A stretch of 64,000 bases of DNA from Bacillus sp. CECT 9360. Lineage in GTDB: Bacteria; Bacillota; Bacilli; Bacillales; DSM-1321. Within the stretch, counting starts at the first letter, position 1. Every line of letters begins with the position of its first letter. The stretch covers positions 1-64,000 of the forward strand of contig NZ_CAKKNA010000008.1 of the NCBI RefSeq assembly GCF_918741275.1, written 5' to 3'. The notes below the pieces were generated by a model. The model did no database searches, was not told where the DNA came from, and saw only the letters and a program-made list of their open reading frames with translations. The position numbers and the translations under genes are program-made. Shown one piece after another: positions 45,314 through 54,534 of the stretch.

Positions 45314-45334
45314 ACCGATTTTTTGTCGGTTTTT
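45314..45334 (+). terminator. Probable tRNA-Sec terminator
   Basis: ACCGA-TTTTTTG-TCGGT followed by TTTTA, about 70 bases after the tRNA. Confidence 0.6.
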
Positions 45335-45461
45335 ATGAATGCAAAACGAATGTGCCGAGAACAAAGGCTAGATTGGTAAAGTTAACTTTCAGTGAGTGAC
45401 CATTGCTGAAATGTTTGAAAGGTTCCTTCACGTTTTAATAAAATAGATTAAAACAGCAAAG

Positions 45462-45489
45462 AAACCACTGAATAATCTCAGTGGTTTTT
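45462..45489 (+). terminator. Rho-independent terminator
   Basis: AAACCACTGA pairs with TCAGTGGTTT and TTG follows. No intact gene lies between it and the tRNA terminator; the rest of 45242-45682 is the leader of the cold-shock gene. Confidence 0.75.
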
Positions 45490-45682
45490 GTTTTGCAACA
45501 GGGTTTCATTATGAACCAGACCAAAACCAATGGTTGCAATTTCTTCCGTTTCCTGTTATGCTAATAAAGAATTATTTTTGTTCGGTGTAAAGGATTGTAT
45601 AAGTTTGACTTTTCGTCTTGATGATCACTTTGGGCAAGGGTAGTATTACATTGTGCGTTTAACGCACTAGGAGGCAACAAAA

Positions 45683-45883
45683 ATGGAACAAGGTTCAGTA
45701 AAATGGTTTAACGCAGAAAAAGGTTTTGGATTTATCGAACGTGAAAATGGAGACGACGTATTCGTACACTTCTCTGCTATCCAAAGTGAAGGTTTTAAAT
45801 CATTAGACGAAGGTCAAAAAGTAACATTTGAAGTGGAACAAGGTCAACGCGGACCACAAGCTACAAATGTAGAAAAAGCTTAA
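45683..45883 (+). CDS. Cold-shock protein (CspB-like)
   Basis: A 66-residue single-stranded nucleic-acid-binding protein: [19 protein letters not shown] with RNP1 KGFGFI and RNP2 VFVHF. It keeps mRNA unstructured at low temperature. GGAGG precedes the ATG. A long leader upstream is typical of cold-shock mRNAs that fold differently with temperature. Which B. subtilis paralog it matches cannot be fixed by eye. Confidence 0.96.
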   Translation: MEQGSVKWFNAEKGFGFIERENGDDVFVHFSAIQSEGFKSLDEGQKVTFEVEQGQRGPQATNVEKA

Positions 45884-45900
45884 TCTTAAATGATATAAAA

Positions 45901-45934
45901 AAACAGGCTCTTCTAAAGGGCCTGTTTTTTTTAT
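45901..45934 (+). terminator. Terminator of the cold-shock gene
   Basis: AAACAGGC and GCCTGTTT flank a short loop and a long T run follows. The remainder of 45935-46257 shows only a small GAGCAGGG-type hairpin and no gene. Confidence 0.85.
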
Positions 45935-46257
45935 TTTTAACATAATATTCAATAAAAAACCCTACTCAACGTGCGAGCAGGGATCTGGTGCAAGGTATTG
46001 TAAAAAGATTTAAAGCTTCAAAGGTTTGTTTACACTATAACATACTGGTTCACAAATATGCTAATTTTATAAGGTAATTTATTATTCTTTTAGAATTCAG
46101 TTTTGTAATCAGTCTTTTTTATTCAATCATCTTTAAAGTACCTCCTTCATCATTGGGTCCATTCCTCCCCACTTTGTACATTTTAGTTAATGTGCATCTC
46201 CAAGTAAACAATCTGTTTGAAAAATTAAATACATTTTATAGTTAGGAAGTGAATTTA

Positions 46258-46446
46258 ATGGAATATATCTGCTTGCAAGACTGGGAAATGAAAGGAGTCA
46301 TATATTTTAAAAAGGGCAAAGCCTATAAAGGAAGAAACATTAATAATCCAAAAGCTACAGAAGGTTTTAAGCATGTAAAGATTACAGGCGAATACAATAT
46401 GCGGATGAAATGTGAAACAGGTTGTGAATATTTTAAAATAGTATAA
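46258..46446 (+). CDS. Small hypothetical protein (62 aa)
   Basis: It starts MEYICLQDWEMKGVIYFKK behind AGGAAG. It has the pattern of a short beta-rich SH3-like protein (FKKGKAYKGRNI; FKHVKITGEYNM), often phage or host accessory. Three Cys lie near the C-terminus. No family is assigned. The gap 46447-46988 holds a terminator and no further gene. Confidence 0.55.
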   Translation: MEYICLQDWEMKGVIYFKKGKAYKGRNINNPKATEGFKHVKITGEYNMRMKCETGCEYFKIV

Positions 46447-46522
46447 GTAATAATTTGAGTTTACTACCTATTTCAAAAAGGAATATTAAGTAATGTACCT
46501 AGTGTTCTCCCCCTTTTTCGAG

Positions 46523-46555
46523 CCTCTGCCGAACCATACGGTAGAGGTTTTTATT
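46523..46555 (+). terminator. Terminator after the 62-aa gene
   Basis: CCTCTGCCG-N7-CGGTAGAGG is followed by TTTTTATT. Confidence 0.8.
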
Positions 46556-46988
46556 ATTCATCAAGCCACTAAGTAAAAATTATTTAGTTACCTCCACTGG
46601 GAAGTATTATTAACTAACACACTTATCTCAACAGCTAACTCCTCATTATTCTTCATTCTTAAAGCACCATTCTTCTACATATCGTCATCAAATTATATTT
46701 TGGCTGTAAAGATCCACACCGATATTACCCTTTCACCATATTTTCTTTTGGACCCCTACTAATAAAACATTAGCAAAGGGGGATTCTAACAAAGATATTA
46801 GGCGTAACTTGCAGAGAAGACATTTGTTTTTCGGTTTTTTTGATGTATATTTGCGCATTTTTCAACCGATGACTAAATGGATTAGTGAACTAGTACGGCT
46901 TATCAGAATCAACTAATATTCATAAACTAAATGATTCTCAAGAGGGGTTACCCTAATATGAAAAATATGAATAAAGGAGCGGGAAACG

Positions 46989-47897
46989 GTGAAAGTAGTG
47001 GTTACGGGAGCAGCGGGTAAAATCGGCCGATGGACTGTAAGGACAATCTTAGAAGCCGGTCATGAAGTTATAGCTTCAGATCGAAAATTAAGAGAGGAAT
47101 CTGCATCAAAACAGTTTATTCAAGCTGAATTACGTGATTATGGTCAGGTCTTTCAGCTTTTGAAAGGCAGTGACGCAGTGGTCCATTTAGGGAATATTCC
47201 TACCGACGTTCGGAATACATCCCAGGCTATATTTGAAAATAATATGCTCGTTAATTTTAATATCCTTGAAGCTTGTAAAGATCTTCAAATCCCTAAGCTT
47301 GTCTGGGCATCCAGTGAAACAGTTTTGGGATATCCTTTTGATCCAGAAGAGCTTAGTTACCTGCCTGTGGACGAAGAACACCCAACAATCGTTAAGTCTT
47401 CATACGCAATGGCGAAGCGGTTGACTGAAATCCTCTCAGAAATGTTTAACAAGCTTGCTAACACACAGGTGGTGGCGCTTCGCTTTGCCAATATGTATGA
47501 GCCGGATGAATATGAAAAAATTCCTATCATGCATTGGAGTGAAGAAGGACAAAGAGAAATCCAAAAGAAAAATGCATGGGCCTACTGCGACGTCCGTGAT
47601 GCTGCCAGGGCCTGTCTTCTTGCAATAGAAAAGGATAATTTGGGATTTGAAATTTTCCATATAACGGCCCCGGATACAATTTTTCCAGAGACTAGTAAGG
47701 AGTTAGTGGATCGTTTTTTCCCAAATGTGACTTTAAAGAGACCCGTGGAAGGCCATGAGACTCTAATGTCGTTCGATAAGGCCAAGAAGATTCTTGGCTA
47801 TGAACCGCGTCATACATGGCGTGATGTTCTAAATGACGATGGGAAAACCAAAGCATTGCCAGAGGACGAGCTTGCCTTATCAAAAACAAATATATAA
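46989..47897 (+). CDS. NAD-dependent epimerase/dehydratase
   Basis: A 302-residue extended SDR. The NAD loop reads TGAAGKIGRWTV, the active site YAMAKRLTE (YxxxK) and VWASSETVLGY supplies the Ser. It resembles uronate dehydrogenase-like enzymes and sugar-nucleotide epimerases; the substrate is unknown. A GTG start follows AAGGAG. It stands alone and converges with the FAD enzyme at 47921. Confidence 0.9.
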   Translation: MKVVVTGAAGKIGRWTVRTILEAGHEVIASDRKLREESASKQFIQAELRDYGQVFQLLKGSDAVVHLGNIPTDVRNTSQAIFENNMLVNFNILEACKDLQIPKLVWASSETVLGYPFDPEELSYLPVDEEHPTIVKSSYAMAKRLTEILSEMFNKLANTQVVALRFANMYEPDEYEKIPIMHWSEEGQREIQKKNAWAYCDVRDAARACLLAIEKDNLGFEIFHITAPDTIFPETSKELVDRFFPNVTLKRPVEGHETLMSFDKAKKILGYEPRHTWRDVLNDDGKTKALPEDELALSKTNI

Positions 47898-47906
47898 AGT
47901 CTAAAA

Positions 47907-47943
47907 AAAGCAATGGGGGATCAACTATCCCCGATTGCTTTTT
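47907..47943. terminator. Bidirectional terminator
   Basis: AAAGCAAT-GGGGAT and ATCCCC-ATTGCTTT pair with small mismatches, between converging genes. The last bases overlap the end of the FAD-enzyme gene. Confidence 0.85.
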
Positions 47944-49048
47944 GAATATCATAATCGTTTACATCTATATCCATATCCATTTCGAGTGCCATCTTTGCTA
48001 ATTGGTTCCCGATATATGGCCCCGTCGTCAAACCGGACGCACCAAGCCCATTTGCCACTATAATGCCATCCCAGCCTGGCAGAGAACCTATCACCGGAAC
48101 AAAACCTGGTGTGAAGGGACGTAACCCAACTCGTGCTTCCAGAAAAGTGCTATTCGATAAACCAGGAGCCATTTCTAAGCCTTTATTCAGGAGTTCTTGT
48201 ACACCACCTGCTGTGATCCGTGCATCATAACCGTCTGTATCATCTTCGTGAGTCGACCCTATTAAGATCCTCTGGTTATGAAACGCTAAAAGGTATTTAT
48301 CAGAAGGCGTTATGACTACAGGCCACCCGTCTGTTTTATTTTCGTTCGGAACCTGTACATGCATAATTTGTCCTTTTTGGAAGCTTACTTTGAAATGAAT
48401 GCCTAAAGGCTCCAATAACTGATTTGCCCATGCACCTGCACAAACAATTACCTCATCAGACGAATAGCTTTCATCACCGACTGTTACTCCTGTGACCCGG
48501 TTCGAATTAAATTGAAGCGTGGCATCCCCGGTTAAAAGGGTTGCCCCGTTTCTTTGTGCAGATCGCAATAACGCATCGCGCAGCGCACGGCCATCCACAC
48601 GGGCGGCTCCGCTAATATGAACAGAATGGTGCCCTTCAGTTAGCAGAGGAAATAGATCACGGGTTTCTTTTTCAGCAAGCCGGGCAATCTCACCGATTTC
48701 TGGAGCATCAGGTTTTCGTGCTTGTAGACGGTTTTCCAAATTTCTAATTTTTTCTATGTCGTCATGAATACTGAGAGCACCCACTCGAGCATAACCCGTT
48801 TCTGTCTCCCCTTCGCTTTTAAGTTCTTCTATCAAAGCCGGGTAAAAGCGTGCCCCTGCCTTTGCTAGCTGGTACCAAGCCTGATTGCGCCGTTGTGATA
48901 GCCACGGGCAAATAATGCCTGCAGCTGCATCCGTAGCCTGTCCTTTATCTTTGCGATCTATAATCAGAACCTCAGCACCCATTTTTGCTAACTGATAGGC
49001 TGTCGATGCCCCAAGAATTCCAGCCCCAACTACTATAACCTTTTTCAT
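47921..49048 (-). CDS. FAD-dependent oxidoreductase (glycine oxidase/DAO family)
   Basis: A 375-residue flavoprotein beginning MKKVIVVGAGILGASTAYQL, the FAD-binding Rossmann motif. C-terminal blocks AGAWANQLLEPLG and GLRPFTPGFVPVIGSLPGW, then ANGLGASGLTTGPYIG, are those of D-amino-acid/glycine oxidases and dehydrogenases. It should oxidise an amine or amino acid. The ATG at 49048 follows GGAAAGG. The terminator-like hairpin AACACCC/GGGTGT at 49198-49251 lies upstream. Confidence 0.9.
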   Translation of the reverse strand: MKKVIVVGAGILGASTAYQLAKMGAEVLIIDRKDKGQATDAAAGIICPWLSQRRNQAWYQLAKAGARFYPALIEELKSEGETETGYARVGALSIHDDIEKIRNLENRLQARKPDAPEIGEIARLAEKETRDLFPLLTEGHHSVHISGAARVDGRALRDALLRSAQRNGATLLTGDATLQFNSNRVTGVTVGDESYSSDEVIVCAGAWANQLLEPLGIHFKVSFQKGQIMHVQVPNENKTDGWPVVITPSDKYLLAFHNQRILIGSTHEDDTDGYDARITAGGVQELLNKGLEMAPGLSNSTFLEARVGLRPFTPGFVPVIGSLPGWDGIIVANGLGASGLTTGPYIGNQLAKMALEMDMDIDVNDYDIQKAIGDS

Positions 49049-49307
49049 AATCCGTACCCTTTCCAAAATCCATTATCTTATAAATTTCTATTATATATTA
49101 TAACTAATAGTGCAGGAATATGATTAGCGCCAGTAAAATTAGACCGAAAAAAAGACCTCTCCCGAACGAATGAACTGACCCTAAACTTAACAATCAAAAA
49201 ACACCCACTATGTCGTATAGTTCAACCATACCATAGAAGGGTGTATTTTTTATAGGAAGCATGCTGTTACACACTGGAACGAAAGAAAAGCTGAAAATCG
49301 AGGAACA

Positions 49308-50390
49308 CTAGTCTGGATTTGTATGAATATGTTTTTTCGTGACATATGGGGAGGTCATGACCGAGAGAAGTGCTCCATAGTCCAGATTGAACGCGACTTC
49401 ATCTCCTACTTTCAAATCTACTTTTTTTGCATCAAGAATAGTATGGTCACTGCTGGATCCAAGAATTTCAATATCTAATTTTGGCGTTAGTCCACCAACT
49501 AGCACATCCTGAATTCCAACTCCAAGGATGGCTCTTCTAATTTGGCCACGATCTTGCCATTTTGGAGAGATTCCAAATGCATTTCGGCCTAATTCTCCAT
49601 CAGGTACGGATGATTTTATCTTTGATTCTATGACCTCAGATATGAATGTGAAGACGTCTGTAAATAATTCTGGTATTCTCTTACCACCAAGAGTTTCCCT
49701 TCCTAAAAATATGGATTCTCCTAATCTTAAATTGTTGATACTCCCTATCTCTGCAGCAGTCTTAAACCAATTGTAATTTGCTGAATTTCCCCCTGAAACA
49801 TAGATAAGTGGTAAAGCAAATTTCTTCTCAACTTGGATAGCTAGTGAAGATAGAGATCTCATCTTCTCTTCAGTCGGTTTGACTCCTCCAAAGCAGGAGA
49901 AATTGGCTCCAATCCCAACAATTTTAATTCCCGGAAGTTTCAATGTTTCTTGAACATACCCATCGAGATCGAGTGGCCTGATACCTTCTCTTAAATCACC
50001 CATTTCGATCATGAGGATAATTTTATGCAGAGTTTTGTTTTTCGTCGCGGTTTCTGAAAGACTCTTAATAACCGCTATCTCGGTATTCATACTGATATCA
50101 GCATATTTTATAACTAAGTCGATTTCACTTAAAGCTGGTGTTCGTAATAAAACAAATTCTGCCTTAATCCCCGCATCACGCATTTTCTTAAGATTTATTA
50201 ACTTTGAATCTGCCAAAATACGAATGCCCTTATTCACGAGAACTTTTGCAATCTCTGGCTGTCCGCAAATCACTTTTGTAACACCCATAATTCCAACTTT
50301 TTTTGAAGCATAGAAATTGAAGAGTTTTTCTGCATTGTGTGCAAGCTTTACTAGATTAATTTCAACCCTTGGTGTTATAAGATCAATCAA
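49308..50390 (-). CDS. Alanine/ornithine racemase-like PLP enzyme
   Basis: A 360-residue fold-type III PLP protein (alanine-racemase N-terminal barrel). The cofactor lysine is in KKVGIMGVTKVICG. Also seen are IRILADSKLINLKKM, GIGANFSCFGG and NNLRLGESIFLGRE. It resembles the Orr/YhfX racemase group more than Alr. It starts at a TTG overlapping the TGA of the DUF1611 gene (TTGA), so translation is coupled. The partner suggests D-amino-acid use. Confidence 0.85.
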   Translation of the reverse strand: MIDLITPRVEINLVKLAHNAEKLFNFYASKKVGIMGVTKVICGQPEIAKVLVNKGIRILADSKLINLKKMRDAGIKAEFVLLRTPALSEIDLVIKYADISMNTEIAVIKSLSETATKNKTLHKIILMIEMGDLREGIRPLDLDGYVQETLKLPGIKIVGIGANFSCFGGVKPTEEKMRSLSSLAIQVEKKFALPLIYVSGGNSANYNWFKTAAEIGSINNLRLGESIFLGRETLGGKRIPELFTDVFTFISEVIESKIKSSVPDGELGRNAFGISPKWQDRGQIRRAILGVGIQDVLVGGLTPKLDIEILGSSSDHTILDAKKVDLKVGDEVAFNLDYGALLSVMTSPYVTKKHIHTNPD

Positions 50391-51475
50391 TTCGTACGCA
50401 CTTTATATTTTTTATTCCTTATTTCCGGGAATGCCTCAAAAATGCTAGAGACTAGCTTATCACTTCCATGCTTTAAAACATCGGTCGTTGGAAGTTTAAA
50501 TTGGTCTTCATACTCCGTAACAACATCCACAACTTCTTCATCTGACATGTTTTCATGGTTGATGGTTATAGCAATTACCTTTGAGCTTGAAAAGCTTTCG
50601 ACCAGTTCAATCTCACTTTTAATCGTTGGCATTTTCATAAAACTAAAATCTCCTAATTTCTTTCGTTTTGGAGGATGTTGAATGATAACCGCTCCAGGTC
50701 TTGAACCTCTTAAAATTCCACAGGAACTTATATACGCAGGATGACTTAAAGCTCCTTGACCTTCAACAATAATAATGTCGGGATTTTCATCGTTATAGGC
50801 TTTCATAATTTCATTTTCAATTTCACCAATCATAAATTGCAATGGCATCGCATCTATCGCCACCCCATATTTAGCTCCTTGAATAAGACCCGTTTGTCCC
50901 GTCGCCACAAAAGCTACCTTTAATCCCTGTTCTAATAAAGCGGTTTCAAGAATAACAGAGGTCGTTCTCTTGCCCACTGCGCTATCTGTTCCAAGAACCG
51001 CTACAATCGGGGTTTCAATGTCTAAAATTCTTCCTGAAAAAAGGTGTAAATCCTTACTTTGTGGTGGCTTTCTAATATCATGAATGGTAACTTCACATTG
51101 AATGGATTGATTTAAAAATTCCTCGTCTTCCGTAAAGAATTCATGAAGTGGATTGATGATATTCATCTTCAGTTCCATTGCTTTCATAATGATCTTTCTT
51201 TCATCTTTTTTTAAAAATGCTTCCGCAGGAGCAATTCCATAAATAAAATGATTGGGTAAAAAGGACAATTTTTCAATCGCTTGATCAAGGCTTTCAAATA
51301 TCGGGATTCCATTTTTTTTGCCCTCAAGATATTCACCTGCATCCAGCCCAGCCTTCGTACTGTCAATTACTCCGGCAATCTGATATTTTCTTGAGCTTCT
51401 AATAAGTCCGTTTGCGGTCTTCCCGTCCATCGTTCCAAAATGATCTTCACAATAAATAATTGCCGTTTTTTTCAT
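50387..51475 (-). CDS. DUF1611 P-loop protein (DgcN-like)
   Basis: A 362-residue protein from MKKTAIIYCEDHFGTMDGKTA behind GGGGAG. The N-terminal domain is Rossmann-like. The C-terminal domain is a P-loop NTPase with VLGTDSAVGKRTTSVIL and IIVEGQGALSHPAYI. DUF1611 includes DgcN, which acts with the racemase DgcA in D-glutamate use. The partner here is a PLP racemase-like protein, not the enolase-type DgcA, so the pathway may be a variant. Confidence 0.82.
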   Translation of the reverse strand: MKKTAIIYCEDHFGTMDGKTANGLIRSSRKYQIAGVIDSTKAGLDAGEYLEGKKNGIPIFESLDQAIEKLSFLPNHFIYGIAPAEAFLKKDERKIIMKAMELKMNIINPLHEFFTEDEEFLNQSIQCEVTIHDIRKPPQSKDLHLFSGRILDIETPIVAVLGTDSAVGKRTTSVILETALLEQGLKVAFVATGQTGLIQGAKYGVAIDAMPLQFMIGEIENEIMKAYNDENPDIIIVEGQGALSHPAYISSCGILRGSRPGAVIIQHPPKRKKLGDFSFMKMPTIKSEIELVESFSSSKVIAITINHENMSDEEVVDVVTEYEDQFKLPTTDVLKHGSDKLVSSIFEAFPEIRNKKYKVRTN

Positions 51476-51545
51476 AATAACTCCCCATCCTAATTTTTTT
51501 GCATTCATGCAATCAGTCTAGAGGAAATTCTACATTTATAAACAC

Positions 51546-51619
51546 AAAAAAACACCTTAACCAATTATAGAAGAAAGCAGGCTTACGGCCAGGACACTAA
51601 TCATGTAAGGTGTTTTTTT
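51546..51619 (-). promoter_or_regulatory. Leader hairpin / possible attenuator of the DUF1611 operon
   Basis: AAAAACACCTTA and TAAGGTGTTTTTTT enclose a loop with an inner GGC/GCC hairpin. On the minus strand it ends in a T run about 65 bases before the DUF1611 start. The upstream gene already has its own terminator at 51811-51859, so this one could act inside the operon leader. Confidence 0.45.
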
Positions 51620-51810
51620 AAAATATGAAATTTTTCCCATGCCTTGTCTTTCAGTATACCATTTTTTTATATAACAATCCACAAATACAATGAAACTGGC
51701 ATATTCTTCTCTTGAAAGATAGAAGATAATAAATAAGGAAAGAAGCCATAAAAAAAGACTTCTTACCGTTCACATTATCCACAAATATCCAAAAGAAAAC
51801 GATATAAAAA

Positions 51811-51859
51811 AGAGGCGTCTCTTTAAAGGCTTGATCTATGACCTTTTGAGACTCCCTCT
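51811..51859 (-). terminator. Terminator of the YflT-like gene
   Basis: GAGGCGTCTC-TTTAAAGG pairs with CCTTTTGAGACTCCCTC, and TTTTTTATAT follows on the minus strand. Confidence 0.75.
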
Positions 51860-51892
51860 GGTAGGCAATTATTTAACTAAAGATTTGGTTTA

Positions 51893-52432
51893 TCACGAAT
51901 CAAAGTTTTTGCCCTGCCTGACAGTTGCTTCACTAACATTTTCAGAGGTATTTAATGCCTTGTTAGGGCGGAGGGTTACCTGAATACCTGGCTGCTTATT
52001 CTCGTCTCGATTAACGAGTAAGAGAATTTTGCCTTCTTTTATATTTTCTACGTATTCATTTGCTTCTTTCTCAGATAAACCCATTCCAATCAATGCCCCA
52101 ATTAGACGGCCGACACCTGCTCCGGCTGTCGCTCCCCCAAGAGTGGCAATTATAGGTCCAGCCGCAATAATTGGGCCTATTCCTGGGACGGCAAAAGCAC
52201 CGATGCCGGCGAGCAGTCCTACGGCCGCACCGACAAACCCACCAGCGGCTGCTCCCGTGATTCCGGCTTTTTCCATTTTTGTTTCTGTTTCTTCCGCGAT
52301 ATATTCATTTTCCTTTCTGTTCTTGCTTATAAGCGAAATGTCATCGGAAGTATAGCCCTGATCTTTCAAATCGTTAATGGAACGGATTACCTCATCCACA
52401 TTGTTATATACTCCAACTACTTTCTTTTCCAT
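51893..52432 (-). CDS. YflT/general-stress-protein-17M-like protein with glycine zipper
   Basis: A 179-residue protein. The first 50 residues (KKVVGVYNNVDEVIRSINDLKDQGYTSDDISLIS, read in parts) form the YflT/GSP17M domain. The middle is a Gly/Ala-rich hydrophobic region (GAAAGGFVGAAVGLLAGIGAF) able to span or sit in membranes. The tail is EKEANEYVENIKEGKILLLV. Relatives are sigma-B stress proteins. GGAGG precedes the ATG. It heads a cluster of stress-type membrane genes up to 55.4 kb. Confidence 0.82.
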   Translation of the reverse strand: MEKKVVGVYNNVDEVIRSINDLKDQGYTSDDISLISKNRKENEYIAEETETKMEKAGITGAAAGGFVGAAVGLLAGIGAFAVPGIGPIIAAGPIIATLGGATAGAGVGRLIGALIGMGLSEKEANEYVENIKEGKILLLVNRDENKQPGIQVTLRPNKALNTSENVSEATVRQGKNFDS

Positions 52433-52682
52433 AGCTGAATACCTCCACTCAGTTAAGGTTTAGACGATGCATGTTTTCCCGTTGTGGCAGAGTGCCGGTT
52501 ACTTGAAGCAATAATCATTCGTTATGAAAATAGATGGCTGGGAATTCATATGCTACAAGACGACTAAATGGAGAGCCTGGCACCACTATAGAAATCTGAC
52601 AAGTTCACTACTGCCGGCTCCCCCAAAATGGTTATCAATTTACTAAATGATGTAATGAGTCCCTGTAAAGAACAATTTCAGA

Positions 52683-52931
52683 TTATCGCCTTATGTTTCT
52701 CAAGATCAAACCTACTAGAAAAACGACAATGATTGCACCGATTAATGCCGGGAAAATATAAAAGCCACCAATGACAGGTCCAAAAGATCCCAATAGTGCT
52801 GAACCGAGCCAGGCCCCAACAAAACCAGCAATGATATTACCAATGATCCCACCTGGTACATCACGCCCAATAATCAAACCGCCAAGCCATCCGATAATCC
52901 CGCCAACAATCAACATCCAAATAAATTCCAT
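52683..52931 (-). CDS. GlsB/YeaQ/YmgE-family stress membrane protein
   Basis: An 82-residue protein with three membrane helices and repeated Gly motifs: GGIIGWLGGLIIGRDVPGGI, NIIAGFVGAWLGSALLG and ALIGAIIVVFLVGLILR. This is the transglycosylase-associated/GlsB family, linked to envelope or general stress. AGAGG precedes the ATG. The gap 52932-53274 downstream shows nothing else. Confidence 0.9.
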   Translation of the reverse strand: MEFIWMLIVGGIIGWLGGLIIGRDVPGGIIGNIIAGFVGAWLGSALLGSFGPVIGGFYIFPALIGAIIVVFLVGLILRNIRR

Positions 52932-53274
52932 TTACCTCTGCCCCTTTCTAGATTAAATTTGTAAAGAATAAAACCTAACGAGGTAGTGCAGGATAATGCT
53001 TTCTTAGAGATTATGCTGGAAAACCACCATTTGGCTTACAGTACAACCCTTTACATCTTATTCATCGTAGGATTCCTTTATTACAAATGTTTTTTGGGGA
53101 CACAGTTCAAAATATTGGCACTAATGTAATCCAAAATAAAAGCGGACACATCGAAATGCATCCACTAAAGTTTCTTTTAGAGTACTCTAACCCTAATAAT
53201 CTCAATTTATGGTTCTTCTTTTTTTGTTCGCCCAAAAGAATGATCATCATCCTGGTTTTTTGGCGGTCTATTTC

Positions 53275-53664
53275 CTAAAGAGGTTTTGTATTGTTTTCCA
53301 TGCTATCGCTGGTTTCCATCGATGAATCCTGATCTTTTGAATCGCTGCTCGTTTTCGACGTGATGAAGGATTGTACGCCATTCTTGATTTTATCAACCGT
53401 GTCCGGCTTTACATACGATTGCACACTGTTCTTTATTTTATCTACTGTTTCAGGCTTTATATACGTTTGAACCCCGTCCTTTACTTTATTTACTGTCTCT
53501 GGAGAAACAAAGGTTTGAACCCGAGACTGGACTTTACCAATCGTTTCCGGCTTTGTATAGGATTGTATTCCCTTCACCACTTTTTCGCGTGATTCTTTAT
53601 TTCGCATGAAATATGCGGTTGCTCCCAGTGCTATTGTGCCGATCACTTTGCTTTTAGTATTCAT
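53275..53664 (-). CDS. YtxH-like protein with tandem 20-residue repeats
   Basis: A 129-residue protein from MNTKSKVIGTIALGATAYF behind GGAGG, with a short N-terminal membrane or membrane-associated helix. From about 33 to 107 it consists of four repeats of a 20-residue unit with consensus VQSYVKPETVDKIKNG. The tail is Ser/Asp-rich. The fold is probably an amphipathic helix array, as in YtxH/LEA-like stress proteins. I cannot name it further. Confidence 0.7.
   Translation of the reverse strand: MNTKSKVIGTIALGATAYFMRNKESREKVVKGIQSYTKPETIGKVQSRVQTFVSPETVNKVKDGVQTYIKPETVDKIKNSVQSYVKPDTVDKIKNGVQSFITSKTSSDSKDQDSSMETSDSMENNTKPL
53385..53590. repeat. Tandem 60-bp coding repeats
   Basis: Four units of 60 bases encode the 20-residue repeats of the protein at 53275. 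On the plus strand each carries a TTT(A)TC(TA)ACnGT core followed by (T)CAGGCTTTAT-type sequence. Units are diverged but in phase. Confidence 0.7.
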
Positions 53665-53878
53665 ATTTGTTGCCTCCTTCAAATTAGTCACGAAATTCAC
53701 TATTTCCTTTCGTGACTTCACTTAACATTTTATTTTTGAAATACACCGGCCGTATCCATTACAGCCTTTTCCTGAAGCTACAAACAGTATGGTCAATCTC
53801 ATATATTCTGCATATTTAAAAACAGAATTGATAAGGATTCATTTAGTTTCAGGATGGACATCTAGATAAATTATTCAG

Positions 53879-54160
53879 CTATCCATGCATCTTTTGATTA
53901 TAATAATGAACGCAGTATATTCCCCCTTCATCCACCATACGGGAATCTTCGATATCATATGGGTCCGGATGACCCGCTTTTATCAATACATCCTGGCATA
54001 CTTTCTGCTGTTTCTTTTCTCTATACTTCATTGCTTTTTCCTTAAGAGTGTGAAAGGTGGTAATGATTTTTTCTTTATGGCTGTCCTTAGTCAAAAATGT
54101 AACTCCGGCAATTCCGACTCCGAAGAATACATAAGGTGTAACGTTTTTAACTCTTGTCAT
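53879..54160 (-). CDS. Small membrane-anchored hypothetical protein (93 aa)
   Basis: It starts MTRVKNVTPYVFFGVGIAG behind AAGGAG. One N-terminal helix (YVFFGVGIAGVTFL) is followed by a basic coiled region (LKEKAMKYREKKQQK) and a C-terminal KAGHPDPYDIEDSRMV with Tyr/His. The layout is like the YtxH group. Function unknown; it lies between the repeat protein and yihY. Confidence 0.55.
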   Translation of the reverse strand: MTRVKNVTPYVFFGVGIAGVTFLTKDSHKEKIITTFHTLKEKAMKYREKKQQKVCQDVLIKAGHPDPYDIEDSRMVDEGGIYCVHYYNQKMHG

Positions 54161-54534
54161 CGTTACCATCTCCTTAAATAAGGTTATGTCTGTTAAATAC
54201 CCATTCAAAATGGTAAAACTGGGTAATTAGCCCAATTACTAATTCGTTTAGATAAATTCAAATGTATTGCCTATATTTATTGTAAATTCTAATAATTATT
54301 CCTCCGGCTATTTCCATTAATTATTCAGAAGTAATTTAAACAGGAGACCGAATTTTCATGACATACCCTCTAATACTTGTTCTCTAAAAATAGCCTGTCT
54401 AATATAATGTCCTAAGCAACGTGGAAGGCTGGCCTAACTTGCAATCAAGGTGATTATTGGAATGAATGATCAGAACATTGGGGAAAATGGTCTAAGTTGC
54501 ATAATATCTAAAATGGGTGTGAAAGTGAAATAAG
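54161..54534. other. Divergent promoter region, no gene seen
   Basis: A/T-rich DNA between the 93-aa gene and the YihY gene. I see no RNA or ORF with a ribosome site. Confidence 0.3.

Noticed and set aside
53385-53590. CRISPR-like array
   Set aside because: The repeats are in-frame coding units without unique spacers; no cas genes are present.
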